Below are positions 1-9,524 of a DNA stretch of 64,000 nucleotides, piece after piece. Source of the stretch: an uncultured bacterium (GTDB lineage: Bacteria; Planctomycetota; GCA-002687715); assembly GCA_902826835.1 (NCBI GenBank), contig CADEGH010000004.1, forward strand, positions 261,511-325,510, given 5' to 3'. The notes beneath the pieces are model-generated. The model did no database searches. It was given only the letters and a program-made list of their open reading frames with translations, and was not told the DNA's origin. Every line of letters begins with the position of its first letter. Within the stretch, counting starts at the first letter, position 1. The translations under genes and the position numbers were made by a program.

Positions 1-3000
1 CAACAACCCTCGATCGTCGTGAAGCTCTCGGAGGCGCTCGGAGAGGTGCGTCGGATCTCCGACCCGGAACAGGAGGCCCGAGTGGCCCTCCTGGACGTAC
101 TCCGCCATGCCTCCGATATCCGAGACGACGAGAGGAACTCCCGCCATATAAGCCTCGTGGATCGTGAGCGGGGAATTCTCCCACCACAGGCTTGGCACCA
201 CCAAGACATCGAGTTCCGAGAGCACCGCCCCCACTTCGTCGGGCGCGAATCGGCCGTGGAATTGGGTGCGCGAGTTTTTCGAAATGTGCACGAGACTCTC
301 GCCGTAACCCGGAAAGGTCTTGAGGCTGCCGTGGATGTGGCCGCTTACGTCGGGCAAGTCGCTCAGCCGATTTAGCGCCTCCACCAAGACGTGCACCCCC
401 TTGTACTCGCTCACCGTGCCGACGTACCCCACTCTCAACTCGGGGGACGAAGTGCGCTCGAGTCCTTGGAACGGCCTTTCGTCCTGGCCATTGTCTGAGA
501 CCTCCAGGCGATCCTCCGCGATGAGTCCGGAACGGAGAAAGGTGTCGGCGAGAAACCGGCTGGGGGACAAAAAGAGGTCGACGGATCCGAGTTGCTCCCG
601 GATGGCCGCCAGTCTCTGCACGATCGCCTGGGCATAGGCCTCGGACGGGAGGGCAGTGGCCGGCGCCGCTTTGGGAGCCTTCGGGAGGGCTCGTTTCAAG
701 ACTCGTTTGATGGCCGGAGAAAGATGACGCCCGACCCTCGACGCAAACGCGGCCCGCCCCACTTCGGCGGGCGGAGCGCCGAGACGAAGGTGCTGGATGC
801 AATCCGCACACTTGGTCGGCACCGGCTCCGTGCACCGCTCCAAGTCCGCCCTCAGCATTTGCCCACCACGTGGACACAGGAGCCAATACTCGTGCAGCGT
901 GAACACGATCGGGATGTTGCGGCGCTTCGTGATACCCAAGAAGTCGATGCTCAAATGCTGGAGGTGTTGAATGTGGACCACGTCAGGCTGCACCCGATCG
1001 AGAATCTCCTCGAAGAGGCGATTCATGTGAGGGTCGCGCCACGAAAGTTCGAACCACGGAGTGGTGTGCTGGTGACTGATTTCGAAGATGGGGAGCCCGT
1101 CAAAAGTGGTCTCTTTCAGCTCGTAGGAATGCACTCCGGGGTGGGCCTCGGTACAAAGCACGGACACTTCGTGGTTGCGCCGCAGGGCCTGCGCGAGGCG
1201 GTACGTGTAAATCTCGGATCCCGCGGCGTGGCGCGGCAGAAAATCGTGGATGACGTAAAGAATCCGCAGGCCGCCCTTGGAAGATCGACGCGACGTCGGC
1301 CGCCCCCGCCGCTCGGAGGCGATCCGTTTGCCGTGCGACTGCAAGGCGTCTCGCAAACTCCGATTCTCGAGTTCGAGGTCTTCGGCCTCCCGCACGACGT
1401 CCGCCAATGCCCGCGAGAGGTCCTGATCGGCCACCGCGTTTTCCGCTGCCGTCGGACGCCCGATCCCGTCCTCGGGAGTCAGGCGGGTCTCGGCGGCCAT
1501 CTCGGCGCGCAGGCGCTGAATTCGCAAGTGCGCCTCCGCGGTCATGCCGCGTTCGCGAGCTTCGGCCTGATCCCGCTGCTGCTGCAACTTCGCCTGGTTG
1601 AGCCGCAAGCGCTCGATTTCCGATCCGAGTTCGGTCAGGTCTTCGATCCGCCGCGCTTGCTCCGCCGACCACGCCGCGCGCAATTCTTCAATGCGGGCCA
1701 ATGACCGCTTTGAATCTTCCTCGTGCGATTGTCGAGCGGAGTCGAGCGTGCCGCGGGCTCGATCGGCCTCCGACTGGGCGGCCGCGAGCGCTCGCCGAGC
1801 CTCCGCGAGTTCCGTGGTCAGGGCGGTGAGGTGGGCGCGCACCGGGGCGGAGTCGTCCACGGCTCGCCGGGCCAATGCCAATTCTTCGGCGAGGCGCCGC
1901 GCGGCTTCCCGACCCTTGGCCACTTCGGAAACCTCGCGAGCCGTGGCCTCGGCGAGGCGCGAGGCCTCACCGGCTCGCTCGAGTTCCCGCGCGCGTCGCT
2001 CCCCCGCCGTCTCGGCCGCCGATCGATCGGCCGCCGCCAGCGCCACCAAGGCATCACGGCGGTGGCGTTCGATTTCTTCGCGATGCGCATCGATCGAGGA
2101 CTTCCAGGCCTGCTCCTGCGCTTCGTGGCGACGCACCGATTCGGTGGCGAGGCTGACCTGTTCTTCCAGTCCAGCCACCCGACCGCGCAGAGCATCCTCG
2201 CGCCCCAGGCTTTCGCGCAATGCGAGGGTGCGATTTTCAACCAGGGTCGCCAGCGCCGCCGCTTCCGCCCGGTCCCGATCCACGTCCGACGCAAGTTCGA
2301 TTCGCGGCGCCGAGCGGACTTCCTCGTAGTGCGCAAGGAGTCGCGTGGCATGCTCCGTCATGGACGGAAGCGCCTGGTCCACCGATCCCAACTGGTCGCC
2401 CAACCCAGGTTCGGAGACAATTCTCCGCAGGGCGCGCGCACAATCCTCGACACTCTCGGGCTCGAACAGGAGTCCCTTCTTCTGCAGCCGCTCCCCCAGT
2501 GAGCCGCGCCGGCTCGCCAAGACCGGCAACCCGAGGCCGATCGCCTCGTCCAGCACGAACGACCACGATTCGTGGGCGATGGAAGGAATGACCGCCCAAT
2601 CCAATGCCTCGTGTTCGAGTTGCTCGGGCGCGTAAGGCCCGCGCCACCGTACATTGAGACCCTCGGCCAGCTCCAGCAGACTACGGAGGTAGGTGGGATC
2701 GAAAGCTTCGCCGAACACGTGCAAGCGCAACCGAGCCTGTTCGGCAGGACTCAACCGGCGCATGGCCTCCAAGACGAGATGGAGGCCCTTCATCGGGTAC
2801 AGATGTCCCCAGTGCGCGAGCTCCAAGATCCGGGTTCCGTCGTCCGAGAGCCGGGCCGGACGGCGGGAGAGCCGACCGAGCGAGCCATGGGCCAACACCG
2901 TAAAATCGTCGAAGCTGCGCCCGAGTGCCTGGGCCAAGAATCGACCATGCGCCTCCGTCGGCACGAACCGCCTGGCCGCGAGTTCGAGTTCGCGGCGAAA

Positions 3001-3549
3001 GTCGCGAGCGAAGCCCTGGATCCCCGCGTCGATTTCCGACTGGGACCACCAGGGGTCGATGGGCACGCACGATCGACACTCCTCGGGCGATAGAGCGCGG
3101 GTGCAAAACCCGTCGTCCCGGACCCGGAAGCACCGGGGGCAGGTACTCCAAAGATCGTGGAGCGTGACCACCGCGGGATAACCCCCGGCGCTCGCGGTTT
3201 TCACCAGGGTACGGGTGAGCCGAATCCAGTGGTGAACGTGGACGACATCGGGTTTCAGATCAGCGAGCAATCTCGCGAAGATCTGCTCGACTTCGGGGGC
3301 GTAGGACCGTTCCCAATTGTCGACGAAGAGCCCGCTCCGGTGCAGTCGGAAGGCCTCTATGCCCCCGAGGTCGAATCGCTCAAGGGTCGCTTCGGACTTG
3401 GCCAGGCTCGAACCGCACAGGAGTGAGACCCGAGCTCCGGCCGACGACAGCGCCTGCCCCAGACGCTCCACGTACAGTTCGGTCCCGCCGCGGAATTCGG
3501 GGGCGAGCCCGTGGGCAACCAACAAGACATGGAGGGGGCGTCCGGGCAC
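1..3549 (-). CDS. Two-headed glycosyltransferase: GT4, long coiled coil, GT4 (3' end cut by window)
   Basis: The frame is open from GTG at 3549 to base 1, 1183 codons with no stop. Residues 1-400 are a GT4-type domain (GT-B fold): a start region with GGTELYVERL, a VHVHHW segment, and a late DEAIGLGLPVLAS segment typical of the nucleotide-sugar site. Residues about 405-750 are rich in E, R, A and L and look like a long coiled coil. Residues about 760-1183 are a second GT4 domain (LRILYVIHDFLPRHAAGSE, later WWENSPLTIHEAYMAGVP). Probably only a few tens of residues are missing at the C-terminus. Both GT4 domains carry a four-cysteine motif after the TLHD/TLHE strand. The start is the first in-frame start codon after the upstream radical SAM stop, 36 bases away, but no clear Shine-Dalgarno sequence is seen. 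The role is presumably transfer of two sugars onto a surface glycan; donor and acceptor are unknown. Confidence 0.88.
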   Translation of the reverse strand, partial: MPGRPLHVLLVAHGLAPEFRGGTELYVERLGQALSSAGARVSLLCGSSLAKSEATLERFDLGGIEAFRLHRSGLFVDNWERSYAPEVEQIFARLLADLKPDVVHVHHWIRLTRTLVKTASAGGYPAVVTLHDLWSTCPRCFRVRDDGFCTRALSPEECRSCVPIDPWWSQSEIDAGIQGFARDFRRELELAARRFVPTEAHGRFLAQALGRSFDDFTVLAHGSLGRLSRRPARLSDDGTRILELAHWGHLYPMKGLHLVLEAMRRLSPAEQARLRLHVFGEAFDPTYLRSLLELAEGLNVRWRGPYAPEQLEHEALDWAVIPSIAHESWSFVLDEAIGLGLPVLASRRGSLGERLQKKGLLFEPESVEDCARALRRIVSEPGLGDQLGSVDQALPSMTEHATRLLAHYEEVRSAPRIELASDVDRDRAEAAALATLVENRTLALRESLGREDALRGRVAGLEEQVSLATESVRRHEAQEQAWKSSIDAHREEIERHRRDALVALAAADRSAAETAGERRARELERAGEASRLAEATAREVSEVAKGREAARRLAEELALARRAVDDSAPVRAHLTALTTELAEARRALAAAQSEADRARGTLDSARQSHEEDSKRSLARIEELRAAWSAEQARRIEDLTELGSEIERLRLNQAKLQQQRDQAEARERGMTAEAHLRIQRLRAEMAAETRLTPEDGIGRPTAAENAVADQDLSRALADVVREAEDLELENRSLRDALQSHGKRIASERRGRPTSRRSSKGGLRILYVIHDFLPRHAAGSEIYTYRLAQALRRNHEVSVLCTEAHPGVHSYELKETTFDGLPIFEISHQHTTPWFELSWRDPHMNRLFEEILDRVQPDVVHIQHLQHLSIDFLGITKRRNIPIVFTLHEYWLLCPRGGQMLRADLERCTEPVPTKCADCIQHLRLGAPPAEVGRAAFASRVGRHLSPAIKRVLKRALPKAPKAAPATALPSEAYAQAIVQRLAAIREQLGSVDLFLSPSRFLADTFLRSGLIAEDRLEVSDNGQDERPFQGLERTSSPELRVGYVGTVSEYKGVHVLVEALNRLSDLPDVSGHIHGSLKTFPGYGESLVHISKNSRTQFHGRFAPDEVGAVLSELDVLVVPSLWWENSPLTIHEAYMAGVPLVVSDIGGMAEYVQEGHSGLLFRVGDPTHLSERLRELHDDRGLL

Positions 3550-3585
3550 GTCGGCATTCTGCCAAGCCGCCGCGGGCGCGGAAGG

Positions 3586-5040
3586 TCAGGTGCGGCGGGG
3601 GCGCTCGATGAAGAACGTATCCGTGCGGTAGGTCCCCTGGCCGAGCTGAGTGTTGTAGTTGCAATCCCGACAGCAGGGAATCGGATCACCCTGGACGAGG
3701 CGCTCGCGCATCTCGCGCATCGGCGGCCCGTTCCAGATCGAGGCCAAATCCTGTTGGTGGATGTTGCCGACGATCGGCCGTCCTTGGATGCAACAGGGCG
3801 CGACGTCCCCAGAGATGTTCACGAAGAGTTCGTTCCACAGGAACTTGCAGGTGTAGCGACTTCCCTCGAGCTTGGGCTCGGCCGCGTGCCCGTAGCCGAG
3901 GGTGGGAGGCGAAGCCGGGGGCTCGGACACGGCATTGGCTGCCACCTGGGCTTGCAATCGCCGCTCGTCCGCCGATTGTTGCAAGGGACTGCCGAACGCT
4001 CGCTCCTGGGCGTGGGTGTGCACGTTCACTTCGCGCAAACCCTCGCTCGCGAGTCCGGCCGGCCCCGCGGTCGGCGGCGGCGTGTATTCGTGGAAGGCTT
4101 CGTCGATGGCGGCGGGCATGGAGATGATCTCCACCTCCGCTCCGCCCTCGAGCATCGACCGAAGGTGAGGCAGTGGCCCGTCTCGAAGGTCCGGCTCGCG
4201 AAGCACCGTGGACGCGATTTCGGCCTCGCTCGGGCCGGGAATCTCGGCCGGCAAGCCCACGGAAACGCCAAGCTCCTCAGCGACCCGGCGGGCCTCTCGC
4301 AGGCTCGCATTGGCGAGCGCGGGATGCCGGAAGCAGGAGCTCTGCGCCATTTTGTCGTTGAAAGCGATCATCCACGCCGCCGCGACCCGATTGACATCGA
4401 GCAACTTCGCGATGCGGATGATCGTGGGGAGCTCCTCGATGTTTTCCCGCATCAGCGTGACGTTCAGGTGAAGGCCGGGCTTCCAACTGCCTTCCGGCAG
4501 GCTCTTGCGCCACCGATCGAACACGAGCATGTTTTTCGTGATGACATCGAAGTCACCGCCGATGCGGATGCGGTTGAACGTCCGCCTGGTGCCTCCGTCG
4601 AACGAGATGATCATGGCCGAAGTCCACGGCCCGACCTTCTCCACCATGGTCCGATCCAGGAGCTGACCGTTGGTGATGAATTCGATCTTCGTGTTCCACT
4701 CCTGCGCCTGTTCGATCACGCGGTCGAGGTAGGGAATCATCAAGGGCTCCCCCACCACGGTCAGGTTCACGACCAGCGCATGGGGCATGACCTGCGGCGA
4801 AAGCAGGTCGAATAGCTCCGTGCGCATATGCAAGTCGTAGCCCTTCTTGCGCCCGTCTTCCCTCGGCACCGGGAACTCGCACATACGGCAGAAAAAATTG
4901 CAGTCCGCGGTGAGCTCCATGGTCACCTTCAGCGGCATCCCGTCCACGAACACGTCCCCGCGTTCGGCGGCCTCGCGCACGCGCCGCTCGTTGTCGGCCT
5001 TGTAGTGGAGGATCTGCTCGGTCGTGTAGGTGGTGGTCAT
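3586..5040 (-). CDS. Radical SAM protein with C-terminal SPASM domain
   Basis: This is a 484-residue enzyme expected to cleave S-adenosylmethionine with a 4Fe-4S cluster. The cluster motif C-x3-C-x2-C is C47, C51 and C54 (ADCNFFCRMC). Later segments NLTVVGEPLM and FITNG are typical of the radical SAM barrel. The last 80 residues are a SPASM/twitch region with CKFLWNELFVNISGDVAPCC and a closing CCRDC, expected to hold auxiliary clusters. A proline- and alanine-rich stretch of roughly 100 residues separates the two parts. ATG at 5040 overlaps the stop of the upstream glycosyltransferase as ATGA and has GGGAG just upstream. Longer in-frame starts would invade that gene. Within a glycan operon it could modify a sugar or an anchoring peptide; the substrate is unknown. 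Confidence 0.9.
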   Translation of the reverse strand: MTTTYTTEQILHYKADNERRVREAAERGDVFVDGMPLKVTMELTADCNFFCRMCEFPVPREDGRKKGYDLHMRTELFDLLSPQVMPHALVVNLTVVGEPLMIPYLDRVIEQAQEWNTKIEFITNGQLLDRTMVEKVGPWTSAMIISFDGGTRRTFNRIRIGGDFDVITKNMLVFDRWRKSLPEGSWKPGLHLNVTLMRENIEELPTIIRIAKLLDVNRVAAAWMIAFNDKMAQSSCFRHPALANASLREARRVAEELGVSVGLPAEIPGPSEAEIASTVLREPDLRDGPLPHLRSMLEGGAEVEIISMPAAIDEAFHEYTPPPTAGPAGLASEGLREVNVHTHAQERAFGSPLQQSADERRLQAQVAANAVSEPPASPPTLGYGHAAEPKLEGSRYTCKFLWNELFVNISGDVAPCCIQGRPIVGNIHQQDLASIWNGPPMREMRERLVQGDPIPCCRDCNYNTQLGQGTYRTDTFFIERPRRT

Positions 5041-6401
5041 GGGGTAGCTCCCGCCAGGCGGGCGTAGTGAACTGATAACTCCGACGCGGCCGAGCGCGCG
5101 GTCTTGGGTGGTTTCATGCCGGCCCGAATGGTGGACCATAGGGTCGGCTCATCCGCAAATCTTCGCAGGGTGCGTGCCAGGTCCTGGACGTCACCGGGTG
5201 CGAACAGGAGTCCTGCTCGGTGCTCCTCCACGAGTTCCCGCATTCCCCCGAGGTCTGAGGCCACGACCGGGCACTCTGCCAAGGCGGCCTCCGCGATGAC
5301 CATGGGGGCATTCTCGAACCACAGGGAAGGCACCACGAGGACATCTATCTCCGCGAGGACAAGATCCCGGTCTGCTCCCGAAAAAGGACCGGCAAAGGTC
5401 ACCTCCTCCGTCACCGCTTCCGTCCGCACCAAGCGGCCGTAAGCAGGATCGGCATTCAGGTGGCCATAGATTCTGAGTTCAGTGCTCCCGCGCGGCAGCG
5501 CCCGGTGGGCCATGACCAGGATCAAGAGCCCCTTTTGAGGCACGATGGAACCCAGGAATCCTACCCGGAGCGGCCGACGAGGAGGGGGGCGTTCTCGACG
5601 CTTTTCCGACGATTCGGCAACTCCATTGGGCCAATAGAGGATCTTTTCGCCAGGAAAGCCCGCATCGACGAACCGTTCCCGCAGAAACCGCGAGGGGGCC
5701 AAAGCCTGATCGAGGTTCGAAAACGCGTCGCGAATGCGGGCGCCTCGCTCGGAGAGAAAGTCCAGCCAAGTCGGTTGGGCCTCCTCCGTGAGACCCGCTT
5801 CCCGAGGTCCCGCCTTTCGCGACTTGAACCAGGGGAACAGGTCGATGCCGCCCTTCGCCTCCAGCCACCGCACGGCGCGGGCGATCTCCGCTTCTTTCCT
5901 GGTTCGGCCGAAAGCAAACGACGGCAGGCAGCGCGCGCAGGTATCGGCGACCGCACGCTCGCAGCGCACCCCGTCCGGCCGGAGGAACTGCCCCCCCCGC
6001 GCGCAGAGCAACCAGTACTCGTGCAACGTCAGCAGCGTCTTGGCCCCGAGACCACGGGCGGCCCGCACGAGCGGAAGGCCAAGGTACATCAAGTGCTGGA
6101 AGTGCACGACATGGGGTCGAAAGGCCCGCAGCACCTCCGTCGCCGCCGCCACGACTTCCGGGCGATCCAGAGTTTCGAGCGGAGTGGCGGCTCGCCGATC
6201 GTGGGCAATGCGGTGCACGTGCCCAAAGGAGGTGGACTCGGAACGGATGCGGCCAACCCGTGCCCCGTCGAGTTCGTCCGTAGTGATGACCGCAACCTCG
6301 TGCCCGAGCTTGGAAAGCCCGTGCGCCAGCGACTCCGTGTAGACTTCGACGCCCGCCCGATGGCGAGGGGGAAAAAGGTGCGTCGGAAGGGCGATTCTCA
6401 C
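5037..6401 (-). CDS. Family 4 glycosyltransferase
   Basis: This is a 454-residue GT-B glycosyltransferase. The N-terminus VRIALPTHLFPPRHRAGVE matches the GT4 donor-independent half. A VHFQHLMYL segment is followed by TLHEYWLLC and a four-cysteine motif (C-x13-C-x7-C-x2-C). The C-terminal half has GFLGSIVPQKG and the E-x7-E-like segment LWFENAPMVIAEAALAECPV. The start is GTG at 6401, which overlaps the stop of the upstream GT2 gene as GTGA; a longer in-frame reading to 6521 lies inside that gene. It closely resembles the C-terminal GT4 domain of the giant protein at the left edge, suggesting paralogy. It probably adds one sugar to a cell-surface glycan on the cytoplasmic side. Confidence 0.9.
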   Translation of the reverse strand: MRIALPTHLFPPRHRAGVEVYTESLAHGLSKLGHEVAVITTDELDGARVGRIRSESTSFGHVHRIAHDRRAATPLETLDRPEVVAAATEVLRAFRPHVVHFQHLMYLGLPLVRAARGLGAKTLLTLHEYWLLCARGGQFLRPDGVRCERAVADTCARCLPSFAFGRTRKEAEIARAVRWLEAKGGIDLFPWFKSRKAGPREAGLTEEAQPTWLDFLSERGARIRDAFSNLDQALAPSRFLRERFVDAGFPGEKILYWPNGVAESSEKRRERPPPRRPLRVGFLGSIVPQKGLLILVMAHRALPRGSTELRIYGHLNADPAYGRLVRTEAVTEEVTFAGPFSGADRDLVLAEIDVLVVPSLWFENAPMVIAEAALAECPVVASDLGGMRELVEEHRAGLLFAPGDVQDLARTLRRFADEPTLWSTIRAGMKPPKTARSAASELSVHYARLAGATP

Positions 6402-7312
6402 GACTTCCGACTCCAGATTCGGACGCCGGCTTCCGCCGAGCGCCGCCGAAGCCCATCCCACATTCCCGCCCACTTCGCCCGAGCGGCGCGGCCTTCTCCG
6501 CGCAGGGTAGCCCCGAGCCACGTCGCCGGCCAGAGGAGGACATCGCAGACGATCGAGTTCAGGATGCGGATCCCGCGCGGTTGCTTGCGATGGAACAGCA
6601 CGATCGCAAAGCCGCTCAGATACTTGCGAGGCGCGGAGTAGCCACCACCCGTGCTCCTCCCTCCCGCGTGGACGACCTCCGAGTCGGGAACGTAAATGGC
6701 ACCGATTCCGGCCTTGGCGGCCCGTTCACAAAACTCCGCATCCTCGCCGTAGACAAAAAAATCCTCGTCCAGAAAGCCGATCCGCTCGAACACGGAGCGT
6801 CGGACCAGCAGGGCACATCCAGTGAGGGAATCCACCGGACCTTCCTCGAGAAAGCGGCCTTCACTCGGTGCGCCGAACCCGCGGAGGCGCCCGAGGTTGG
6901 GCCCGAAGCCGATATCCACCCCGCAACTCCACAGCGTGCGACGGTCCCGATCCGCGTAGATCCGGGGCGCAAAGAGGCCCGCCTCGGGGTGCCGCACCGT
7001 CGCCGCGATCAATCGTTCCACGGCCCCCGGCCGGAGTTCGGCGTCGTTGTTGAAAAAGAGAACCGATTCGGCTCCGCTCGCCAACGCGGCGCGGGCGCCC
7101 TGGTTGGCGGCCTTGGCGAAGCCGAGATTGCCTTCGTTGCGCAACAGTCGGACGTGAGGGTGGTCGGAGAGAGGGTCGCAAGAACCGTCCGTGGATCCGT
7201 TGTCGACGATCCAGATGGTCCGGACCCCACGACCGGCCGAACTGATCGACGAGAGACAGGTGGACACAGCCTCGCCACCATTCCAGTTGACGATGACCAC
7301 ATCCACGGTCAT
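6398..7312 (-). CDS. Family 2 glycosyltransferase, rhamnosyltransferase-like
   Basis: This is a 304-residue GT-A protein. The start TVDVVIVNWNGGEAVSTCL is the classic GT2 nucleotide-binding strand. IVDNGSTDGS follows, and FFNNDAELRPGA replaces the usual D-x-D with N-N-D, as in rhamnosyltransferase-type GT2 enzymes such as WbbL. FVYGEDAEFCERA provides the acceptor-side ED motif. ATG at 7312 overlaps the upstream stop as ATGA. Longer in-frame readings reach 8107 but cover the neighbouring GT2 gene in another frame and are not credible. Donor specificity cannot be read from the sequence. Confidence 0.9.
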   Translation of the reverse strand: MTVDVVIVNWNGGEAVSTCLSSISSAGRGVRTIWIVDNGSTDGSCDPLSDHPHVRLLRNEGNLGFAKAANQGARAALASGAESVLFFNNDAELRPGAVERLIAATVRHPEAGLFAPRIYADRDRRTLWSCGVDIGFGPNLGRLRGFGAPSEGRFLEEGPVDSLTGCALLVRRSVFERIGFLDEDFFVYGEDAEFCERAAKAGIGAIYVPDSEVVHAGGRSTGGGYSAPRKYLSGFAIVLFHRKQPRGIRILNSIVCDVLLWPATWLGATLRGEGRAARAKWAGMWDGLRRRSAEAGVRIWSRKS

Positions 7313-8346
7313 GTGAGCCAACCTCGAATCGCCAGAAAGCCGAGGCGGAGAGCACCGTCGACAACATGGGAGAGACGGCCGACGAGACTGACTCGCGACG
7401 CGCTGCTCGACAGTGACAACGGCGGGGCCCCAAGCATCGCGCGTTCCGGGACTCTCCGGAAGGATTGCCACTGGCGCCGCGAAGCCCTCACGCCCCGCCG
7501 TTCGCGGATCGCATCCACCTTGCCGCGCAGGATCGGACCGAGGTGGCCGGACAGACCGCCGAAACCCAGATGGACCAGTTCGAAAAAAAGAAGAGGCCCC
7601 GCCAGGACCATGAGGTTGTGCAGCGACCACTGGTGCATCAGGAGCATCCAGCGGTTGCGCGCCTGCCAATAAGCTCGTTTCGCAGGGTAACCCTCGGGGG
7701 ACAGCGATAGCCCTTCCGAGGCCCCCCGATTCCACGCTGCCGCCGCGGGCACCAGCCGAAGCTCGTGGCCGAGCGCTCGCATGCGCAGCGACAGCTCCAC
7801 ATCTTCCATGAGATAAAAGAAGGGCTCGAAGAACCCGCCGCTCGCGAGCATCGGCTCGCGGCGCACAAGCAGGCAACCCGAAGTCAAAAGACCGCTTTCC
7901 CGACCGGAGCGGGCGGGAGCCGGCGGAGTGCGAAAGATCGCCGACAAGCCACAAAAGTGCGGATCTCCTCCGGCGTATTGCACCCGCTCGCGGGCGCCGG
8001 CTTCGTAGATCACCGGCCCGGCCATGACCGCTCTCGGGTTCGCCAAGAGCTCGGCGTGCAAGGCCGCAACCGTGCCCGGCGCGAGTTCCATGTCGTCGTC
8101 GACCCACAGCACAAATTCGGAGGTCGATTCCAAAAGACCCCGGTTACGGGTGACTCCCGGGCCGACATTGTGCGCAAAGCGCACCACGCGAGCGCCTCGG
8201 ACCAAGTCGACGCTGCCGTCCGTCGAACCCGAGTCGATGACGAGGACCTCCGCAACACCCTGGGCGAGCACCCCGTCGATCGTCGCCTGCAGCCGATCCT
8301 TGGCGTTGTAGGCGACCACCACCGCCGTCACGGAAGAGAGGCTCAA
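7309..8346 (-). CDS. Family 2 glycosyltransferase
   Basis: This is a 345-residue GT2 enzyme. SSVTAVVVAYNAKDRL and VIDSGSTDGSVDLV form the donor-binding half. LWVDDDMELAPG contains the metal-binding D-D-D. FYLMEDVELSLRMRALG is the ED acceptor motif. A hydrophobic stretch near residues 255-275 (MVLAGPLLFFELVHLGF) suggests a membrane-associated C-terminal part. It sits 24 bases after the next upstream gene and overlaps the downstream GT2 gene by 4 bases (ATGA), consistent with translational coupling. It is probably one of several enzymes building a single oligosaccharide. Confidence 0.9.
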   Translation of the reverse strand: MSLSSVTAVVVAYNAKDRLQATIDGVLAQGVAEVLVIDSGSTDGSVDLVRGARVVRFAHNVGPGVTRNRGLLESTSEFVLWVDDDMELAPGTVAALHAELLANPRAVMAGPVIYEAGARERVQYAGGDPHFCGLSAIFRTPPAPARSGRESGLLTSGCLLVRREPMLASGGFFEPFFYLMEDVELSLRMRALGHELRLVPAAAAWNRGASEGLSLSPEGYPAKRAYWQARNRWMLLMHQWSLHNLMVLAGPLLFFELVHLGFGGLSGHLGPILRGKVDAIRERRGVRASRRQWQSFRRVPERAMLGAPPLSLSSSASRVSLVGRLSHVVDGALRLGFLAIRGWLT

Positions 8347-8370
8347 GTGGACCGCCCCTCCCCGGCTCGG

Positions 8371-9357
8371 TCACTTCGTGGGCAGGGAAAAATCAGGCGC
8401 GCGGCAAACCATGCGGACCTTGAGACATCGGGGCAACCCGAGGAACGCGTCGAAGGTGGCCTTCGCGACGGTTCGCCAGCCCGCCGGAGTGTCGCGGATG
8501 ACCTGAAAGATGCCGATGGTGCCGATGGCGTCAGCCTTGACGGACTCCCTGCGCAACCCGAGTTTGAGGGCCAACTGGATCGCGAAGAAGTGGGCGATGT
8601 CCGCGAAGGCAACATGCTTGAAGAAGTACCACCAAAGGTTGCGGACATGGAAATAGAGGCTGCGACGCCCCTTCTTCATGCCGAACGGAGTGCCATGACG
8701 CACCACCGCCTTGGGATACTGGAGGATGCGATAGCCACGATTCATCACCCGGGCCGCGAGATCCCGCTCGTTGCCGTAGATGAAGAAGTCCTCGTCATAG
8801 TAACCACAGGCTTCGAGCACGTCGCGGCGCGCCAGGGTGGCGCACCCTCGGAACGTGGCCATGTAGCGCTCGCGGTTGACCTCAGGGTGATTGGTGTACC
8901 AGTCCGGCTCCTCGGGCTCGACGACCTTGGAGGAGATCATCGCGGTGGTCACCGGCTCGACGGCCAGTCGCTCGAGCACCGTTTCGAGCCAGTTCGGAGT
9001 CAACTCCACGTCGTCATCGAGGATGGCGATGTAGTCGGTAGAGGCGTTCTTGAACCCGATGTTGAAGGTCTCACAGGCGCCGTAGCGCGTGTGCGGCATG
9101 ACGATGAGATGGACGGAGGGGAATTCCGAGCGGATCATCTCGATCGAGCCGTCATTGGAACAGTTGTCGACCACGATGATCTGGTCGAAGGGAGTGGTCT
9201 GCGCCATCTGGGAGCGCAGGTTCTTTCTCACCCAGTCCTTTTTGTTCCAGCTCGTCATCACCGCGGCGACGGTGGGACGCAAGCGCGCCCGGGGAGCCAG
9301 GGCGGCTTTCAGGGTCGAGACCAACACGGGATCGGCAGTCAGCACGTCAGGCGTCAT
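8371..9357 (-). CDS. Family 2 glycosyltransferase
   Basis: This is a 328-residue GT2 enzyme with a roughly 30-residue N-terminal extension. The GT-A core begins at PTVAAVMTSWNKKDWV. IIVVDNCSNDGSIEMI, AILDDDVELTPNW (metal-binding D-D-D) and FFIYGNERDLAARV follow in family order. The C-terminal 70 residues contain two amphipathic or hydrophobic stretches (YFFKHVAFADIAHFFAIQL). It lies after a 167-base gap in the otherwise tightly packed operon, so an internal promoter or processing site is possible there, although none is obvious. Confidence 0.88.
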   Translation of the reverse strand: MTPDVLTADPVLVSTLKAALAPRARLRPTVAAVMTSWNKKDWVRKNLRSQMAQTTPFDQIIVVDNCSNDGSIEMIRSEFPSVHLIVMPHTRYGACETFNIGFKNASTDYIAILDDDVELTPNWLETVLERLAVEPVTTAMISSKVVEPEEPDWYTNHPEVNRERYMATFRGCATLARRDVLEACGYYDEDFFIYGNERDLAARVMNRGYRILQYPKAVVRHGTPFGMKKGRRSLYFHVRNLWWYFFKHVAFADIAHFFAIQLALKLGLRRESVKADAIGTIGIFQVIRDTPAGWRTVAKATFDAFLGLPRCLKVRMVCRAPDFSLPTK

Positions 9358-9524
9358 GGGGCGGCAGGTTCCCTGGCGTTGTCGACCTGAACGATTCGCC
9401 GGTCCAAGCTTTTTTGGGGGGGCGGGACTCCCCGGACCTCGGCGATCGGCTCAGGCGCTTCGAAACGTAACACGCCTTCCAGAACCGTGCGGAAACCACC
9501 GGCTTTTTCGCTCTTCTTGCCCTA

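Noticed and set aside
7765..9390. A 541-residue plus-strand open frame across the GT2 genes
   Set aside because: It is antisense to two clear GT2 enzymes and looks like shadow composition; the plus-strand frames at 3511-4815 and 11798-13300 were rejected for the same reason.
9358..9524. A small gene or promoter in the 167-base gap of the glycan operon
   Set aside because: No conserved frame, ribosome-binding site or convincing -35/-10 pair was found; G7 and T6 runs are present but form no stem.
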